Source: JAVKBW01 sp964352715 (GTDB lineage: Bacteria > Pseudomonadota > Alphaproteobacteria > UBA8366 > Aestuariispiraceae). From it: a stretch of 47,705 bases of DNA. Every line of letters starts with the position of its first letter. Positions within the stretch are counted from its first letter, which is position 1. Shown here one piece after another: positions 25,393 through 33,666 of the stretch. The notes under the pieces were generated by a model. That model searched no databases. It had not been told where the DNA came from and saw nothing but the letters and a program-made list of their open reading frames with translations. Location of the stretch: positions 1 to 47,705 of the forward strand of contig CAYGSU010000027.1 in NCBI GenBank assembly GCA_964352715.1, in the 5' to 3' direction. The translations under genes were made by a program, and so were the position numbers.

Positions 25393-25893
25393 TTATTTTT
25401 TGATCTTGGCGACCGAAGACTTAACTTCTTCAAGGCTTTCGGTCAGCCGGGCGTTCAGAATTTCGAACGCTTCTGTCTGCGACTTGGCAACCATCTCGCT
25501 CAGTTCGCGAAGGTTGGAAACGGCATCGCTGATCGAGCTTTTGACGGCATCGATCTGATCGACAGCGGCTTTTTCAGGCGCTGCTTTCGGATCGACCTTT
25601 TTAGCTGCCGTTGCGGCTTCGTCCATAATGCCCTTCATGATTTCGCTCTGGCGCTTGAACACTGCCTGCATGCCTTCAACAGCGGTCTTGTTGGCGGCGG
25701 CAATTGCTTCGAAGGTTTTCTTCTGCGAAGCGAAGACATCGCTGATGTCCATGTTCGGCGATTTGTAGGACGCCATGGACGATGCGAAATCGTTGTTCAG
25801 GAATGGATTCTTCTGCGCGTCGAAAAACGGATTCTGTTTCGGATCGAGGAACGGATTATTCTTCGGATCGAACATGTTATAGTAGTCAACCAT
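25393..25893 (-). CDS. Phasin family protein with N-terminal NPF repeats
   Basis: A 166-residue protein. Residues about 50-165 are a long amphipathic helix typical of phasins (VFASQKKTFEAIAAANKTAVEGMQ and the Glu/Ser-rich C-terminus). Phasins coat polyhydroxyalkanoate granules, so the cell probably stores PHA. The first 35 residues hold tandem units of the form D-(P/A)-(K/Q)-x-N-P-F, with NPF three times (KNNPFLD, KQNPFFD, QKNPFLN). The ATG at 25893 has a strong AGGAGG site; the longer open frame is not likely used. A strong promoter with TTGC/GCAA motifs lies upstream. Confidence 0.9.
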   Translation of the reverse strand: MVDYYNMFDPKNNPFLDPKQNPFFDAQKNPFLNNDFASSMASYKSPNMDISDVFASQKKTFEAIAAANKTAVEGMQAVFKRQSEIMKGIMDEAATAAKKVDPKAAPEKAAVDQIDAVKSSISDAVSNLRELSEMVAKSQTEAFEILNARLTESLEEVKSSVAKIKK

Positions 25894-25945
25894 AGTTACC
25901 TCCTGGGTTACTGTCTTTGCCCGGATCACCGGCCTGATGATCTCG

Positions 25946-25974
25946 TTGCATGTTGCGGTGCAATATCTTGCGGT
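25946..25974. promoter_or_regulatory. TTGC/GCAA-rich operator-like cluster at the phasin promoter
   Basis: TTGCA (25946-25950), the palindrome TTGC-GGT-GCAA (25953-25963) and TTGCGGT (25968-25974) lie close together just downstream of the predicted phasin transcription start. The palindrome resembles the CTGC-N3-GCAG type of site that I recall for PHA regulator PhaR in Rhodobacter. Binding by PhaR is inferred; no phaR gene is in the window. Confidence 0.45.
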
Positions 25975-25975
25975 A

Positions 25976-26003
25976 CATATAGCCGCTAATTTTCTAGGGT
26001 CAA
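25976..26003 (-). promoter_or_regulatory. Sigma-70-type promoter of the phasin gene
   Basis: On the minus strand, TTGACC (26003-25998) is followed by a 16-base spacer and TATATG (25981-25976). The transcript would start near 25969, giving a leader of about 75 bases. Confidence 0.6.
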
Positions 26004-26017
26004 GTGTTATTGTGCAT

Positions 26018-26038
26018 TGCAACAAAAAATATGTTGCA
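26018..26038. promoter_or_regulatory. Perfect dyad upstream of the phasin promoter
   Basis: TGCAACA (26018-26024) and TGTTGCA (26032-26038) flank a 7-base A-rich centre. It lies 15 bases upstream of the -35 box and shares the TTGCA core with the cluster downstream. Confidence 0.4.
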
Positions 26039-26085
26039 GCGCATCAAACGCCAGGGTGATGGAGCGCAACGACCCCGGACAACGA

Positions 26086-26679
26086 TCAGGAATGGTTGTG
26101 TCCGGTATTTCGGTTGAACGACAGTTCCACAGATTCAAGCCGTCCGAGGTGGCGGTCGAGCGCCGCCATGGTGCGGCTCATATCCGGGCTGTCGTCCTTG
26201 AACCATTCCCGCATTGTCAGGGCCCAGACTGCGCCCAATGCCTTGACCCGAAGCATGCCGTGCAGTCCGTCGCTGTCGATTCCGGCAGCGGCCAGCATCC
26301 ATGCCATTGCCCGCCGAACCCGTAATGCCACGGCCAGACCGGCGGCCGGGTCGAAGGGAAGGTCCCTTAGCACCCGTTCCAGGCCTGCTTTATGTGGTGT
26401 CAGGACGTCTAACCGACGCATCAGAACGTCGAACAATCTGTCACGGTGGCTTTCTTCAGCATCTTCCGGCCCGGTGTCGGCCAGTACGGCGCGATCAGCC
26501 CTGTCCATCAGCGCCGTCAGGATTTGTGACTTCAGACCGAAGTGCAGCGACAGGTCGCCAAGCGACAGCCCGGCCGCCTCGGCGATCTCGGCCATGCCGA
26601 CAGACCGCCAGCCACGCTCGGCAAACAGGCCGAATGCGGCATCGATGATATCGTCGCGGGACGGTTTCTTGCTGGCCAT
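26086..26679 (-). CDS. TetR-family transcriptional regulator
   Basis: A 197-residue repressor-type protein. The N-terminal helix-turn-helix (about 8-55) reads DIIDAAFGLFAERGWRSVGM, then AEIAEAAGLSLGDLSLHFGLKSQIL. The C-terminal ligand domain is helical and has no specific match that I recognise. Target and ligand are unknown. It lies between phasin and a YbjN-domain gene on the same strand, 62 bases from the latter; a link with PHA metabolism would be guesswork. Confidence 0.86.
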   Translation of the reverse strand: MASKKPSRDDIIDAAFGLFAERGWRSVGMAEIAEAAGLSLGDLSLHFGLKSQILTALMDRADRAVLADTGPEDAEESHRDRLFDVLMRRLDVLTPHKAGLERVLRDLPFDPAAGLAVALRVRRAMAWMLAAAGIDSDGLHGMLRVKALGAVWALTMREWFKDDSPDMSRTMAALDRHLGRLESVELSFNRNTGHNHS

Positions 26680-26741
26680 AGACTTAATGTGGCGTTGAAT
26701 TCGGGCAGGTCAACGCCGGACTTGCGGATTTTATGCGGCGA

Positions 26742-27251
26742 TTAGGCTTCGCCCTGGCAATCCAGCAGCGCGGCGCTGATCGCTTCTTCCGGCGTATAGC
26801 TGCCCCAAAGAAGGAACTGGAAGGCGGGGAAAAAGCGTTCGCATTCGGCAAGCGCGATATCCATCATGTCTTCCATCTGCTCGACCGACAGCATTTTCAG
26901 ACCGCGTGTCGGCAGGGTGTGCCGGTAAGTCGGGGTGCCGTCGTCGGAACACAGATCGAAATGACCCATCCACATGCGCTGGTTGATCAGCGCAAGCAGA
27001 TCGTTAACGCCTCGGCGCTGTTCTTTTGGAATTTTCATGTCGAAGGAACAGGTGAAGTACAGGGCGTGCAGGTCTTCCCGCCAGACAAAGAACAGCCGGT
27101 AGTCGCACCACCCGCCTGTCGTCTCTACCACGATCTCGTCATCGTCGGGGCGTTCGAAGGGCCAATCGTTCTCCGTAAACATGGCTTCGAGAACATCGAG
27201 CGGATTGTACGTACCGATAACATGTTCACTAAGCATCGTGCTGGTTGTCAT
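26742..27251 (-). CDS. YbjN domain-containing protein
   Basis: A 169-residue protein with a YbjN fold, which resembles type III secretion chaperones: NPLDVLEAMFTENDWPFERPDDDEIVVETTG, a central ALYFTCSFDMKIPKEQR, and MWMGHFDLCSDDGTPTYRHTL. Its biochemical role is unknown; E. coli YbjN affects motility and stress responses. GGGGGA precedes the ATG. Relatives are widespread in alphaproteobacteria as single-copy genes. No signal peptide or membrane segment is visible. Confidence 0.85.
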   Translation of the reverse strand: MTTSTMLSEHVIGTYNPLDVLEAMFTENDWPFERPDDDEIVVETTGGWCDYRLFFVWREDLHALYFTCSFDMKIPKEQRRGVNDLLALINQRMWMGHFDLCSDDGTPTYRHTLPTRGLKMLSVEQMEDMMDIALAECERFFPAFQFLLWGSYTPEEAISAALLDCQGEA

Positions 27252-27459
27252 CAGAATCCCCCTGCCTTCCGGCCTGTTTTCGGATGGAACCCCTGATCAC
27301 TTTTATCTCGGCTATATCTTGATGCAGCCGCAAAATGTAGTGATCCGGTTTTCCCCCTACGCAAGCCGTAGATTACAGGACGAGATTCACGCGCCGCAAG
27401 TGGCCTTTACAGGCATCTTGCAACCCGTTGAAAAGACTCAAAGTTTGCAAGCCCTTGAC

Positions 27460-27783
27460 TCAGTTTGTGGAATCAGAGTCCGGCGTTTTTTTAACAGGTG
27501 ATTTGCGGGCGGTCTTTTTGGCCGGTTTTTCGGCCATTTTGGCGAGGGTATTTTCCAGTATTTCGAGGCGGCCGGACAGGTTTTCCTGTTCCTGACGTGC
27601 TTTGGCAGCCATCGCCTTGACGGCGTCGAACTCTTCCCGCGTAACAAGGTCCATATCTGCCAGAACGCGTTCCAGCCGCGCCCGGACCATTTGTTCAACC
27701 TCATCCTTGACGCCGGACATGGCGCCGGCGGCGCCGTTGGCGACCCGCGCCAGATCGTCAAACAATTTTCCCGTGGTCTGCAT
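27460..27783 (-). CDS. ubiK: Ubiquinone biosynthesis accessory factor UbiK (YqiC/BMFP family)
   Basis: A 107-residue protein. The first 80 residues are the membrane-fusogenic BMFP coiled coil (LFDDLARVANGAAGAMSGV, then LVTREEFDAVKAMAAKARQE and LEILENTLAKM). UbiK acts with UbiJ in aerobic ubiquinone synthesis in E. coli. The last 25 residues are Lys-rich (AKKTARKSPVKK), a common variable tail. It is divergent from rfaD with 121 bases between. Confidence 0.85.
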   Translation of the reverse strand: MQTTGKLFDDLARVANGAAGAMSGVKDEVEQMVRARLERVLADMDLVTREEFDAVKAMAAKARQEQENLSGRLEILENTLAKMAEKPAKKTARKSPVKKTPDSDSTN

Positions 27784-27904
27784 TGTCGCCTCCTGCCAAG
27801 CCTTGTGTGTTAATATAGGCCAGCGGCCCCGGCTTGCAACGGTTGCCGCGATGGCGGCAGGCTGTTACGACGGCCCAGCAACAGTTCATTGGAGAATTCG
27901 CAAT

Positions 27905-28888
27905 ATGTACGTTGTCACGGGTGGTGCGGGCTTCATCGGATCGGTTCTTGTCGCGAAACTGGCGGAAGCCGGTCTGGGGCCGATCGTCATCGCCGACCGG
28001 TTCGGCAAGGGCGATCAGTGGAAAAACCTTGCAAAGCACCCGGTGGCCGATGTGGTTCCTCCTGAAGACCTGCTGACTTTTCTGCAGGATAACCGCGAGG
28101 TGGTGAACGCGGTGTTCCATCTGGGCGCATCGTCGTCGACGACGGAAACGAATGTCGATTTCATCCTTGCCAATAATTTCGGCCTGTCGCGTTCGATCTG
28201 GGATTTCTGTACCGATGCGGCGGTTCCGCTGATCTATGCGTCGTCCGCCGCAACCTATGGCAACGGTGCGCTGGGCTTCGTCGACGACAATGACCCGGCG
28301 GCGCTGCAAAGGCTGCGGCCGTTGAACCCTTATGGCTGGTCGAAGAAACTGTTCGACGATTTCGCTGTTGCCGAATCGAACGCCGGGCGTCGGCCGCCCT
28401 TCTGGGGCGGGTTGAAGTTCTTCAATGTTTACGGCCCGAACGAATACCACAAGGCGGGCCAGCGGTCGGTCGCGGTTCAACTCTATGAGCAGGTTTTCAA
28501 CGCGGCCCATGTGAAACTGTTCAAGTCGCACAACCCCGACTACAAGGACGGTGGCCAGATGCGCGATTTCGTGTGGGTTGACGATTGCGCGGACGTGATG
28601 CTGTGGATGCTTCAGTCTGCTTCCGTCGCCGGCGTCTTCAATTGCGGCACCGGCACGGCGCGCAGTTTCAACGATCTGGCGCATGCGGTGTTCGTGGCGA
28701 TGGGCAAGGACCCGACCATCGACTATGTCGATACACCGGATCATATCCGCGCCCATTACCAGTACTTCACCGAAGCCGACATGACCAATCTGCGGGATGC
28801 CGGTTATGACCGGCCCTTCACGACTCTGGAAAACGGTGTCGGCGCGTATATCCGCGATTATCTTTCAACAGACGATCCGTACAGGTAA
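27905..28888 (+). CDS. rfaD: ADP-L-glycero-D-manno-heptose 6-epimerase
   Basis: A 327-residue extended SDR enzyme that makes the heptose donor for the lipopolysaccharide inner core. The NAD(P)-binding motif VVTGGAGFIGS is at the start, and the catalytic Tyr143 and Lys147 are in NPYGWSKK. FFNVYGPNEYHKAGQRSVA and KSHNPDYKDGGQMRDFVWVDD are characteristic of HldD. The open frame continues 100 codons upstream into the divergent ubiK, but the ATG at 27905, with GGAG before it, starts directly at the Rossmann fold. It is 6 bases before lgt. The other heptose synthesis genes (gmhA, hldE, gmhB) are not in the window. Confidence 0.95.
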   Translation: MYVVTGGAGFIGSVLVAKLAEAGLGPIVIADRFGKGDQWKNLAKHPVADVVPPEDLLTFLQDNREVVNAVFHLGASSSTTETNVDFILANNFGLSRSIWDFCTDAAVPLIYASSAATYGNGALGFVDDNDPAALQRLRPLNPYGWSKKLFDDFAVAESNAGRRPPFWGGLKFFNVYGPNEYHKAGQRSVAVQLYEQVFNAAHVKLFKSHNPDYKDGGQMRDFVWVDDCADVMLWMLQSASVAGVFNCGTGTARSFNDLAHAVFVAMGKDPTIDYVDTPDHIRAHYQYFTEADMTNLRDAGYDRPFTTLENGVGAYIRDYLSTDDPYR

Positions 28889-28894
28889 TCGGTC

Positions 28895-29746
28895 ATGGAC
28901 GGCGGATACTATGTCCACGATATCGATCCGACCCTGTTCGAGATCGGCCCGGTCGTCATCCGGTGGTATGCGCTTTCCTATATCGCAGGCATACTGATTG
29001 GCTGGCGCTACGCCATGACCATGGCCGCAAAAGCGCCCCGGCTTGTTTCACCGGAAGATATCGACGCCTTCATGGTATGGGCTGTCATCGGCATCATCCT
29101 CGGCGGACGGTTGGGACAGGTGATTTTTTACCATCCCGGCTATTACATCGATCACCCTGCTGAAATCCTGCAGGTATGGAAAGGCGGCATGGCGTTCCAT
29201 GGCGGCCTGCTGGGTGTGATCATTGCGATGCTTGTGTTCTGCCGTATCAGAAACCTGCCCCTGTTCGGTTTTACCGATCTGATCGGGCTGGTCGCACCGG
29301 TCGGCATCTGCCTCGGCAGACTTGCGAACTTCATCAACGGCGAACACTGGGGCCGGGTCAGTGATGCGCCCTGGGCGGTGATTTTCAGTGCGACCGGTGG
29401 CGGTGAGGTGCCGCGCCATCCGAGCCAGCTTTATGAAGCCGCGATGGAAGGTGTGTTGCTCTTCCTTCTGCTGGTCTGGCTGGTCCATGCGAAACGGGCG
29501 CTGTGGCGGCCCGGTCTGACAACCGGCGCGTTCCTGACCGGCTATGCTGTCGCGCGAACGGTTGCCGAACTGTTCCGAGAACCTGAAGTGCTGCAGGCGA
29601 CCCTGCCGTTCGGCACAACCTGGGGCCAATGGCTGTCGCTGCCGATGGCGCTCTATGGCGTCTATCTGATTGCAAGGGCGCTGAAACGGCCGGAAGTCGC
29701 CCCGAATCCTGCTGCGCCCGCAGATGAGCGGAGCGATAGAAGATGA
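28895..29746 (+). CDS. lgt: Prolipoprotein diacylglyceryl transferase
   Basis: A 283-residue inner-membrane enzyme that moves diacylglycerol from phosphatidylglycerol to the lipobox cysteine of prolipoproteins. Visible features are about seven hydrophobic segments, the MAFHGGLLGVI motif with the essential His, and the Lgt signature GRLANFINGEHWGR. Its lipid donor is the end product of the pathway begun by PgsA. The stop overlaps the start of midA by 4 bases. A lipoprotein gene and a 22-codon lipobox peptide occur further down the same run. Confidence 0.96.
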   Translation: MDGGYYVHDIDPTLFEIGPVVIRWYALSYIAGILIGWRYAMTMAAKAPRLVSPEDIDAFMVWAVIGIILGGRLGQVIFYHPGYYIDHPAEILQVWKGGMAFHGGLLGVIIAMLVFCRIRNLPLFGFTDLIGLVAPVGICLGRLANFINGEHWGRVSDAPWAVIFSATGGGEVPRHPSQLYEAAMEGVLLFLLLVWLVHAKRALWRPGLTTGAFLTGYAVARTVAELFREPEVLQATLPFGTTWGQWLSLPMALYGVYLIARALKRPEVAPNPAAPADERSDRR

Positions 29747-30843
29747 CCAGGCTGGAGGCGGATCTGAAGCGCCGTATCGAACGGGACGGGCCGATTTCGG
29801 TTGCTGAATTCATGGCGCTTGCGTTGGGCCATCCTGAACACGGCTATTATATAAAGCAGGACCCGTTTGGCGCCGCCGGCGATTTCATTACCGCGCCGGA
29901 AATCAGCCAGTGTTTCGGCGAGCTGATCGGCGTCTGGGCGGTCGCGGTCTGGCACATGGCCGGTTGCCCCGAATCATTCGTCTTGATCGAGCTTGGGCCG
30001 GGGCGAGGTACGCTGATGGCGGATGCCCTGCGCGCTGCGCGCCAGCGTCCTGACTTCCTGCGGGCAGCACAGGTGCATCTGGTCGAAACCAGTCCGGTGT
30101 TAAGGCAGGCACAGCAAAAGTCGTTGTCAGGAAGCGGACTGGCTACCCCGCCGGTGTGGCATGACCAGTTGGAATCTGTGCCCGGTGGGCCAGCGATCAT
30201 CGTCGCCAACGAATTCTTCGACGCTCTGCCGATCCGCCAGATCGTCGCGACAGAGGCAGGATGGCGCGAACGCATGGTCGGGTTGGCCGACGGGGCGCTT
30301 ACCTTCATGGCTGATGCCAATGCGCCGGATATGACACCATTGGTGCCGGCGCGGCTTCGCGCAGCGGCCCGCACGGGCGATATATTCGAAACATGCCCGG
30401 CGGCGCAGGCGGCGATGGAAGGCATGGCCCGGCGGATTGCATCGGACGGGGTCGCGGCCCTGTTTTTCGACTACGGCCACGCGCGGTCGGCGCTGGGTGA
30501 TACTTTTCAGGCGGTGCATCACCATGAGCCGGTCGATGTCCTGTCGTCGCCCGGCGATGTCGATCTGACCGCGCATGTCGATTTCGATGCCCTTGCCGAC
30601 AGCGCAGAGCGGTTTGCCAGATGCCACGGCCCGGTAACCCAGCGTGATTTTCTGCGCCGGTTGGGAATTGAAACCCGACGCGACATTCTGGTCGCCAACG
30701 CGACACCAAGGCAGGCCGAACGCGTTCGATCCGGTGTGCACCGGTTGACGGCGGAGGATGAAATGGGGACGTTGGTGAAAGTGCTGGCAGTAACGCCGGG
30801 TGAAAGTGCAATGCTTCCCGGCTTCGAGGATCTACAGGAATGA
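29743..30843 (+). CDS. SAM-dependent methyltransferase of the MidA/NDUFAF7 family
   Basis: A 366-residue protein related to mitochondrial NDUFAF7, an arginine methyltransferase for complex I assembly. The family hallmark start (HPEHGYYIKQDPFGAAGDFITAP, split here) is present, as are the SAM motif LIELGPGRGTLMAD, EFFDALPIRQ and FFDYGHARSALGDTFQAV. The bacterial substrate is not established; a complex I role is inferred from the homologue. It overlaps lgt by 4 bases and pgeF by 4, so all three are translationally coupled. Confidence 0.9.
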   Translation: MTRLEADLKRRIERDGPISVAEFMALALGHPEHGYYIKQDPFGAAGDFITAPEISQCFGELIGVWAVAVWHMAGCPESFVLIELGPGRGTLMADALRAARQRPDFLRAAQVHLVETSPVLRQAQQKSLSGSGLATPPVWHDQLESVPGGPAIIVANEFFDALPIRQIVATEAGWRERMVGLADGALTFMADANAPDMTPLVPARLRAAARTGDIFETCPAAQAAMEGMARRIASDGVAALFFDYGHARSALGDTFQAVHHHEPVDVLSSPGDVDLTAHVDFDALADSAERFARCHGPVTQRDFLRRLGIETRRDILVANATPRQAERVRSGVHRLTAEDEMGTLVKVLAVTPGESAMLPGFEDLQE

Positions 30844-31634
30844 ACGACGACGACCTTCCCTATCTGACATCGACCGCCTTGTCGGCGGCATCCGGCGTCA
30901 CCCATGCTTTCTTTACAAGAAAGGGCGGGGTCAGCGGGGGCATCTACACGTCTTTGAACATGGGTTACGGATCGAAGGACAAATCCGAACTGGTCCATGA
31001 AAACCGCGGCCGGGCTGCCGCCGTGTTCGGGTTGCAGGCCGATGACCTGATCACCCTGTATCAGGTGCACTCGGCAGACTGCGTAACGGTTGAAGACAAT
31101 GCCTGGATGCTGGAAGGCGAAGCGCCGAAAGCCGATGCGATGGTGACATCGAAACCCGGTCTTGCCCTGGCTGTCTGCACGGCTGATTGCGCACCGGTGC
31201 TGTTTGCTGATCGCAATGGCGGGGTTGTCGGTGCGGCGCATGCGGGGTGGAAGGGCGCCTTTACCGGTGTTCTGGAATCGACGGTCGAGGCAATGGTGAA
31301 GCTGGGGTCGAAAAAGCCCGATATCAGCGCGGCGATCGGCCCATGCATCGCGCAGCTCTCCTACGAGGTCGGCCCTGAATTCAAGACCCGGTTTCTGGAA
31401 CAGTCGCCGTTCAACGAAACTTTCTTCGTGAAGTCCGACCGCAAGGACCATTTCAAGTTCAATCTTGAAGCCTATGCGGCGCATCGGCTGAAAATGGCCG
31501 GCGTGAAGACGGTGGACAAATTGACGCGTGATACGCGCGCCGAAGAAGACCTGTTCTTCAGCTATCGCCGGTGCACCCTGCGCGAGGAAGGCGATTACGG
31601 CCGACAGATTTCGGCCATTGCGGTGGACGGGTAG
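30840..31634 (+). CDS. pgeF: Peptidoglycan editing factor PgeF (YfiH, laccase domain)
   Basis: A 264-residue protein of the DUF152/YfiH fold. The metal and active-site motifs are HSADC, CTADCAPVLF and HAGWKG, with a late RRCTLREEGDYGRQ. E. coli PgeF removes wrongly built muropeptide precursors (with L-Ser for L-Ala); older names call the family polyphenol oxidase or laccase. The start overlaps midA. The lgt-midA-pgeF order is common in alphaproteobacteria. Confidence 0.93.
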   Translation: MNDDDLPYLTSTALSAASGVTHAFFTRKGGVSGGIYTSLNMGYGSKDKSELVHENRGRAAAVFGLQADDLITLYQVHSADCVTVEDNAWMLEGEAPKADAMVTSKPGLALAVCTADCAPVLFADRNGGVVGAAHAGWKGAFTGVLESTVEAMVKLGSKKPDISAAIGPCIAQLSYEVGPEFKTRFLEQSPFNETFFVKSDRKDHFKFNLEAYAAHRLKMAGVKTVDKLTRDTRAEEDLFFSYRRCTLREEGDYGRQISAIAVDG

Positions 31635-31647
31635 GAGCGAACAGACG

Positions 31648-31716
31648 ATGCCCTGGCTGATCCAGATGCTTGCCCTGTTTATCCTGCTGGGCCTGGTGGG
31701 CTGCTTTGTTTTCTAG
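31648..31716 (+). CDS. 22-residue hydrophobic peptide ending in a lipobox
   Basis: ATG at 31648 to TAG at 31714-31716 encodes MPWLIQMLALFILLGLVGC followed by Phe-Val-Phe. LVGC is a good lipobox, so lipidation and cleavage would leave a four-residue lipopeptide. GGAG lies 11 bases before the ATG, and pgeF ends 13 bases upstream. The next gene, a lipoprotein, starts 13 bases after the stop. It may be a translated leader that couples the two genes, a tiny lipopeptide, or a chance frame. Confidence 0.35.
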   Translation: MPWLIQMLALFILLGLVGCFVF

Positions 31717-31729
31717 CATCAAGGCAGGC

Positions 31730-32587
31730 GTGATCGCCGCTGTCCTGTCGGTTCTGGTGGTCGCGGCATGCGGCCCGGTTCCGAAACCGTTCAAGCAGAC
31801 CGGCACCCAGAAGGTTACATTTGATCTAGCCCGGCCGGAACAGGCGCGGTCGCTCATCGTCGTGCTTCCGGCGCTTGATGATACCGACGCCGCTGACCGG
31901 TTGGGTGTTTCGATGCGGCAGGCTTTCGAGGCGGCGGGCATTCCCGTAACCGGCAATACGGATCATCCGGATGCGCCGCTGCTGGTCGGTTCGGCCTGGC
32001 CGTCCGGCAACGGGTTGCGGTTGCGCTGGGAACTGTTTGGCACGGACAGCGATTTCAGGGCGGCGTCAGTCGTCGATCCGGTTCCACCGGTTTCAGTCTG
32101 GACGGCAGATGACGGCATCACCGATGACATCGCCCGGCGCGCGGTCGCCGATCTTCTGCCGGCATTGCGCCCGGCTGCCGGGCGCCTGGGCGCGCAGGAG
32201 GATCCGTCGGTTTTCGTCGAAACCGGTAGCGGGGCGCCGGGCGACGGCGACGCGGCGCTGCAACGGGCGGCCGTGGCGGCGCTGGACCGCGCCGGGGTTG
32301 AGCGGACGAATGACAGGGAATCGGCAAGCGTTATTCTGCGCGCCATGGTCAAGGTCGTTACGATCGACGACGAAACAGATGCGGTTCGAATCCGCTGGCT
32401 GATGGAAGACCCGGACGGCGCTCTGCTTGGCCGGATGACTCAACAGAATCTTGTTGCGGCCGGAAGCCTGCAGGAACGCTGGGGTCTGGCGGCGTTTGAC
32501 GCGGCAGAGGCGATTGCCGACCCAGTCGGTGACGTGCTGCTTTCACTGAATCCGAGGGCACCGGCGGCGGAAAGCGATATCGAGTAA
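31730..32587 (+). CDS. Lipoprotein of unknown function
   Basis: A 285-residue protein. I use the GTG at 31730 (AAGG 6 bases upstream), which gives a 13-residue signal (MIAAVLSVLVVAA) and the lipobox cysteine in VVAAC-GPVP. A longer frame begins at 31670 but overlaps the 22-codon peptide in another frame and adds an odd Cys/Trp-rich start. The mature part includes LLVGSAWPSGNGLRLRWELF, two regions rich in Ala and Asp, and a C-terminal LQERWGLAAFDAAEAIADPVGDVL. I recognise no family. Its place after lgt and pgeF suggests an envelope role. Confidence 0.75.
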   Translation: MIAAVLSVLVVAACGPVPKPFKQTGTQKVTFDLARPEQARSLIVVLPALDDTDAADRLGVSMRQAFEAAGIPVTGNTDHPDAPLLVGSAWPSGNGLRLRWELFGTDSDFRAASVVDPVPPVSVWTADDGITDDIARRAVADLLPALRPAAGRLGAQEDPSVFVETGSGAPGDGDAALQRAAVAALDRAGVERTNDRESASVILRAMVKVVTIDDETDAVRIRWLMEDPDGALLGRMTQQNLVAAGSLQERWGLAAFDAAEAIADPVGDVLLSLNPRAPAAESDIE

Positions 32588-32611
32588 GGTGCGGCGTTTA
32601 CACACCGCACC
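32588..32611 (+). terminator. Possible terminator after the lipoprotein gene
   Basis: GGTGCGG (32588-32594) pairs with CCGCACC (32605-32611) across a 10-base loop, directly after the stop codon. The following sequence is not T-rich, so the call is weak. Confidence 0.35.
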
Positions 32612-32712
32612 CGCCTTGTTATAGAGGGCGGCATGTTGGGGATAGGCAAGACGGCAGACGGGTCTTCACGTTCTGTCTTGCCAAATCGGCGATCACTGGG
32701 CGGTCAGCAGCC

Positions 32713-33648
32713 ATGAAAATTCTATCAGGCAATTCCAACCGGCCACTGGCCGAAGCGATTTCGGCATATCTCAAAACGCCTCTAACAAAGGCATCGATCC
32801 GGCGATTTTCCGATATGGAAATTTTCGTCGAGATTCAGGAAAACGTTCGCGGCGAGGATGTTTTCGTCATCCAGTCGACCAACTACCCGACAAACGACAA
32901 CCTGATGGAACTGCTGATCATGTTCGACGCCCTGCGGCGTGGATCGGCCAGACGCATCACGGCAGTTATTCCGTACTACGGCTATGCGCGGCAGGATCGA
33001 AAGACCGGGCCCCGCACCCCGATCTCGGCCAAGCTGGTCGCGAACCTGATCGAAAAGGCCGGCGCGAACAGAGTTCTGACGATTGACCTGCATTCCGGTC
33101 AGATCCAGGGATTTTTCGAAGTCCCGACGGATAACCTGACCGCCCTGCCGGTGCTGCATGAAAGCATTCGAAAGACCGTGGCCGGCGACAAGGACGTCGT
33201 TGTCGTGTCGCCCGATGTTGGCGGTGTTGTCCGCGCGCGCGCGCTGGCGAAACGGATAGAAGCCGATCTCGCGATCATCGATAAACGCCGCGAACGGGCA
33301 GGCGTATCGGAAGTCATGCACATTATCGGCGAAGTGAAGGGCAAGGCCTGCATCCTGATTGACGATATCGTCGACAGCGCCGGAACCCTCTGCAACGCCG
33401 CCGCCGCGTTGAAGAATGAGGGCGCGCACACCGTTCACGGCTATGTCACCCACGGCGTTCTGTCCGGCGGGGCCGTTGCCAAGGTAGCGGCATCGCCGAT
33501 GGAAAAGCTGGTGGTGACCGATTCCATCATGGCGACGGAGGCGATGCGGGTCAGCGACAGCGTTGTGCAGGTCAGCATCGCACCACTGCTGGCGGAAGCG
33601 ATCCTGAGGATCTCCGAAGAACGGTCGGTATCGTCGCTGTTGGACTGA
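32713..33648 (+). CDS. prs: Ribose-phosphate pyrophosphokinase
   Basis: A 311-residue enzyme that makes PRPP from ribose 5-phosphate and ATP for nucleotide, His, Trp and NAD synthesis. Visible motifs are KILSGNSNRPLAE, the RRFSDMEIFVEI region, IPYYGYARQDRK, DLHSGQIQGFF, and the PRPP-binding loop ILIDDIVDSAGTLCNAA. Length is normal. A 125-base gap separates it from the lipoprotein gene, so it may have its own promoter. Confidence 0.96.
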   Translation: MKILSGNSNRPLAEAISAYLKTPLTKASIRRFSDMEIFVEIQENVRGEDVFVIQSTNYPTNDNLMELLIMFDALRRGSARRITAVIPYYGYARQDRKTGPRTPISAKLVANLIEKAGANRVLTIDLHSGQIQGFFEVPTDNLTALPVLHESIRKTVAGDKDVVVVSPDVGGVVRARALAKRIEADLAIIDKRRERAGVSEVMHIIGEVKGKACILIDDIVDSAGTLCNAAAALKNEGAHTVHGYVTHGVLSGGAVAKVAASPMEKLVVTDSIMATEAMRVSDSVVQVSIAPLLAEAILRISEERSVSSLLD

Positions 33649-33666
33649 TCCGGCGCGGTTTCATGC

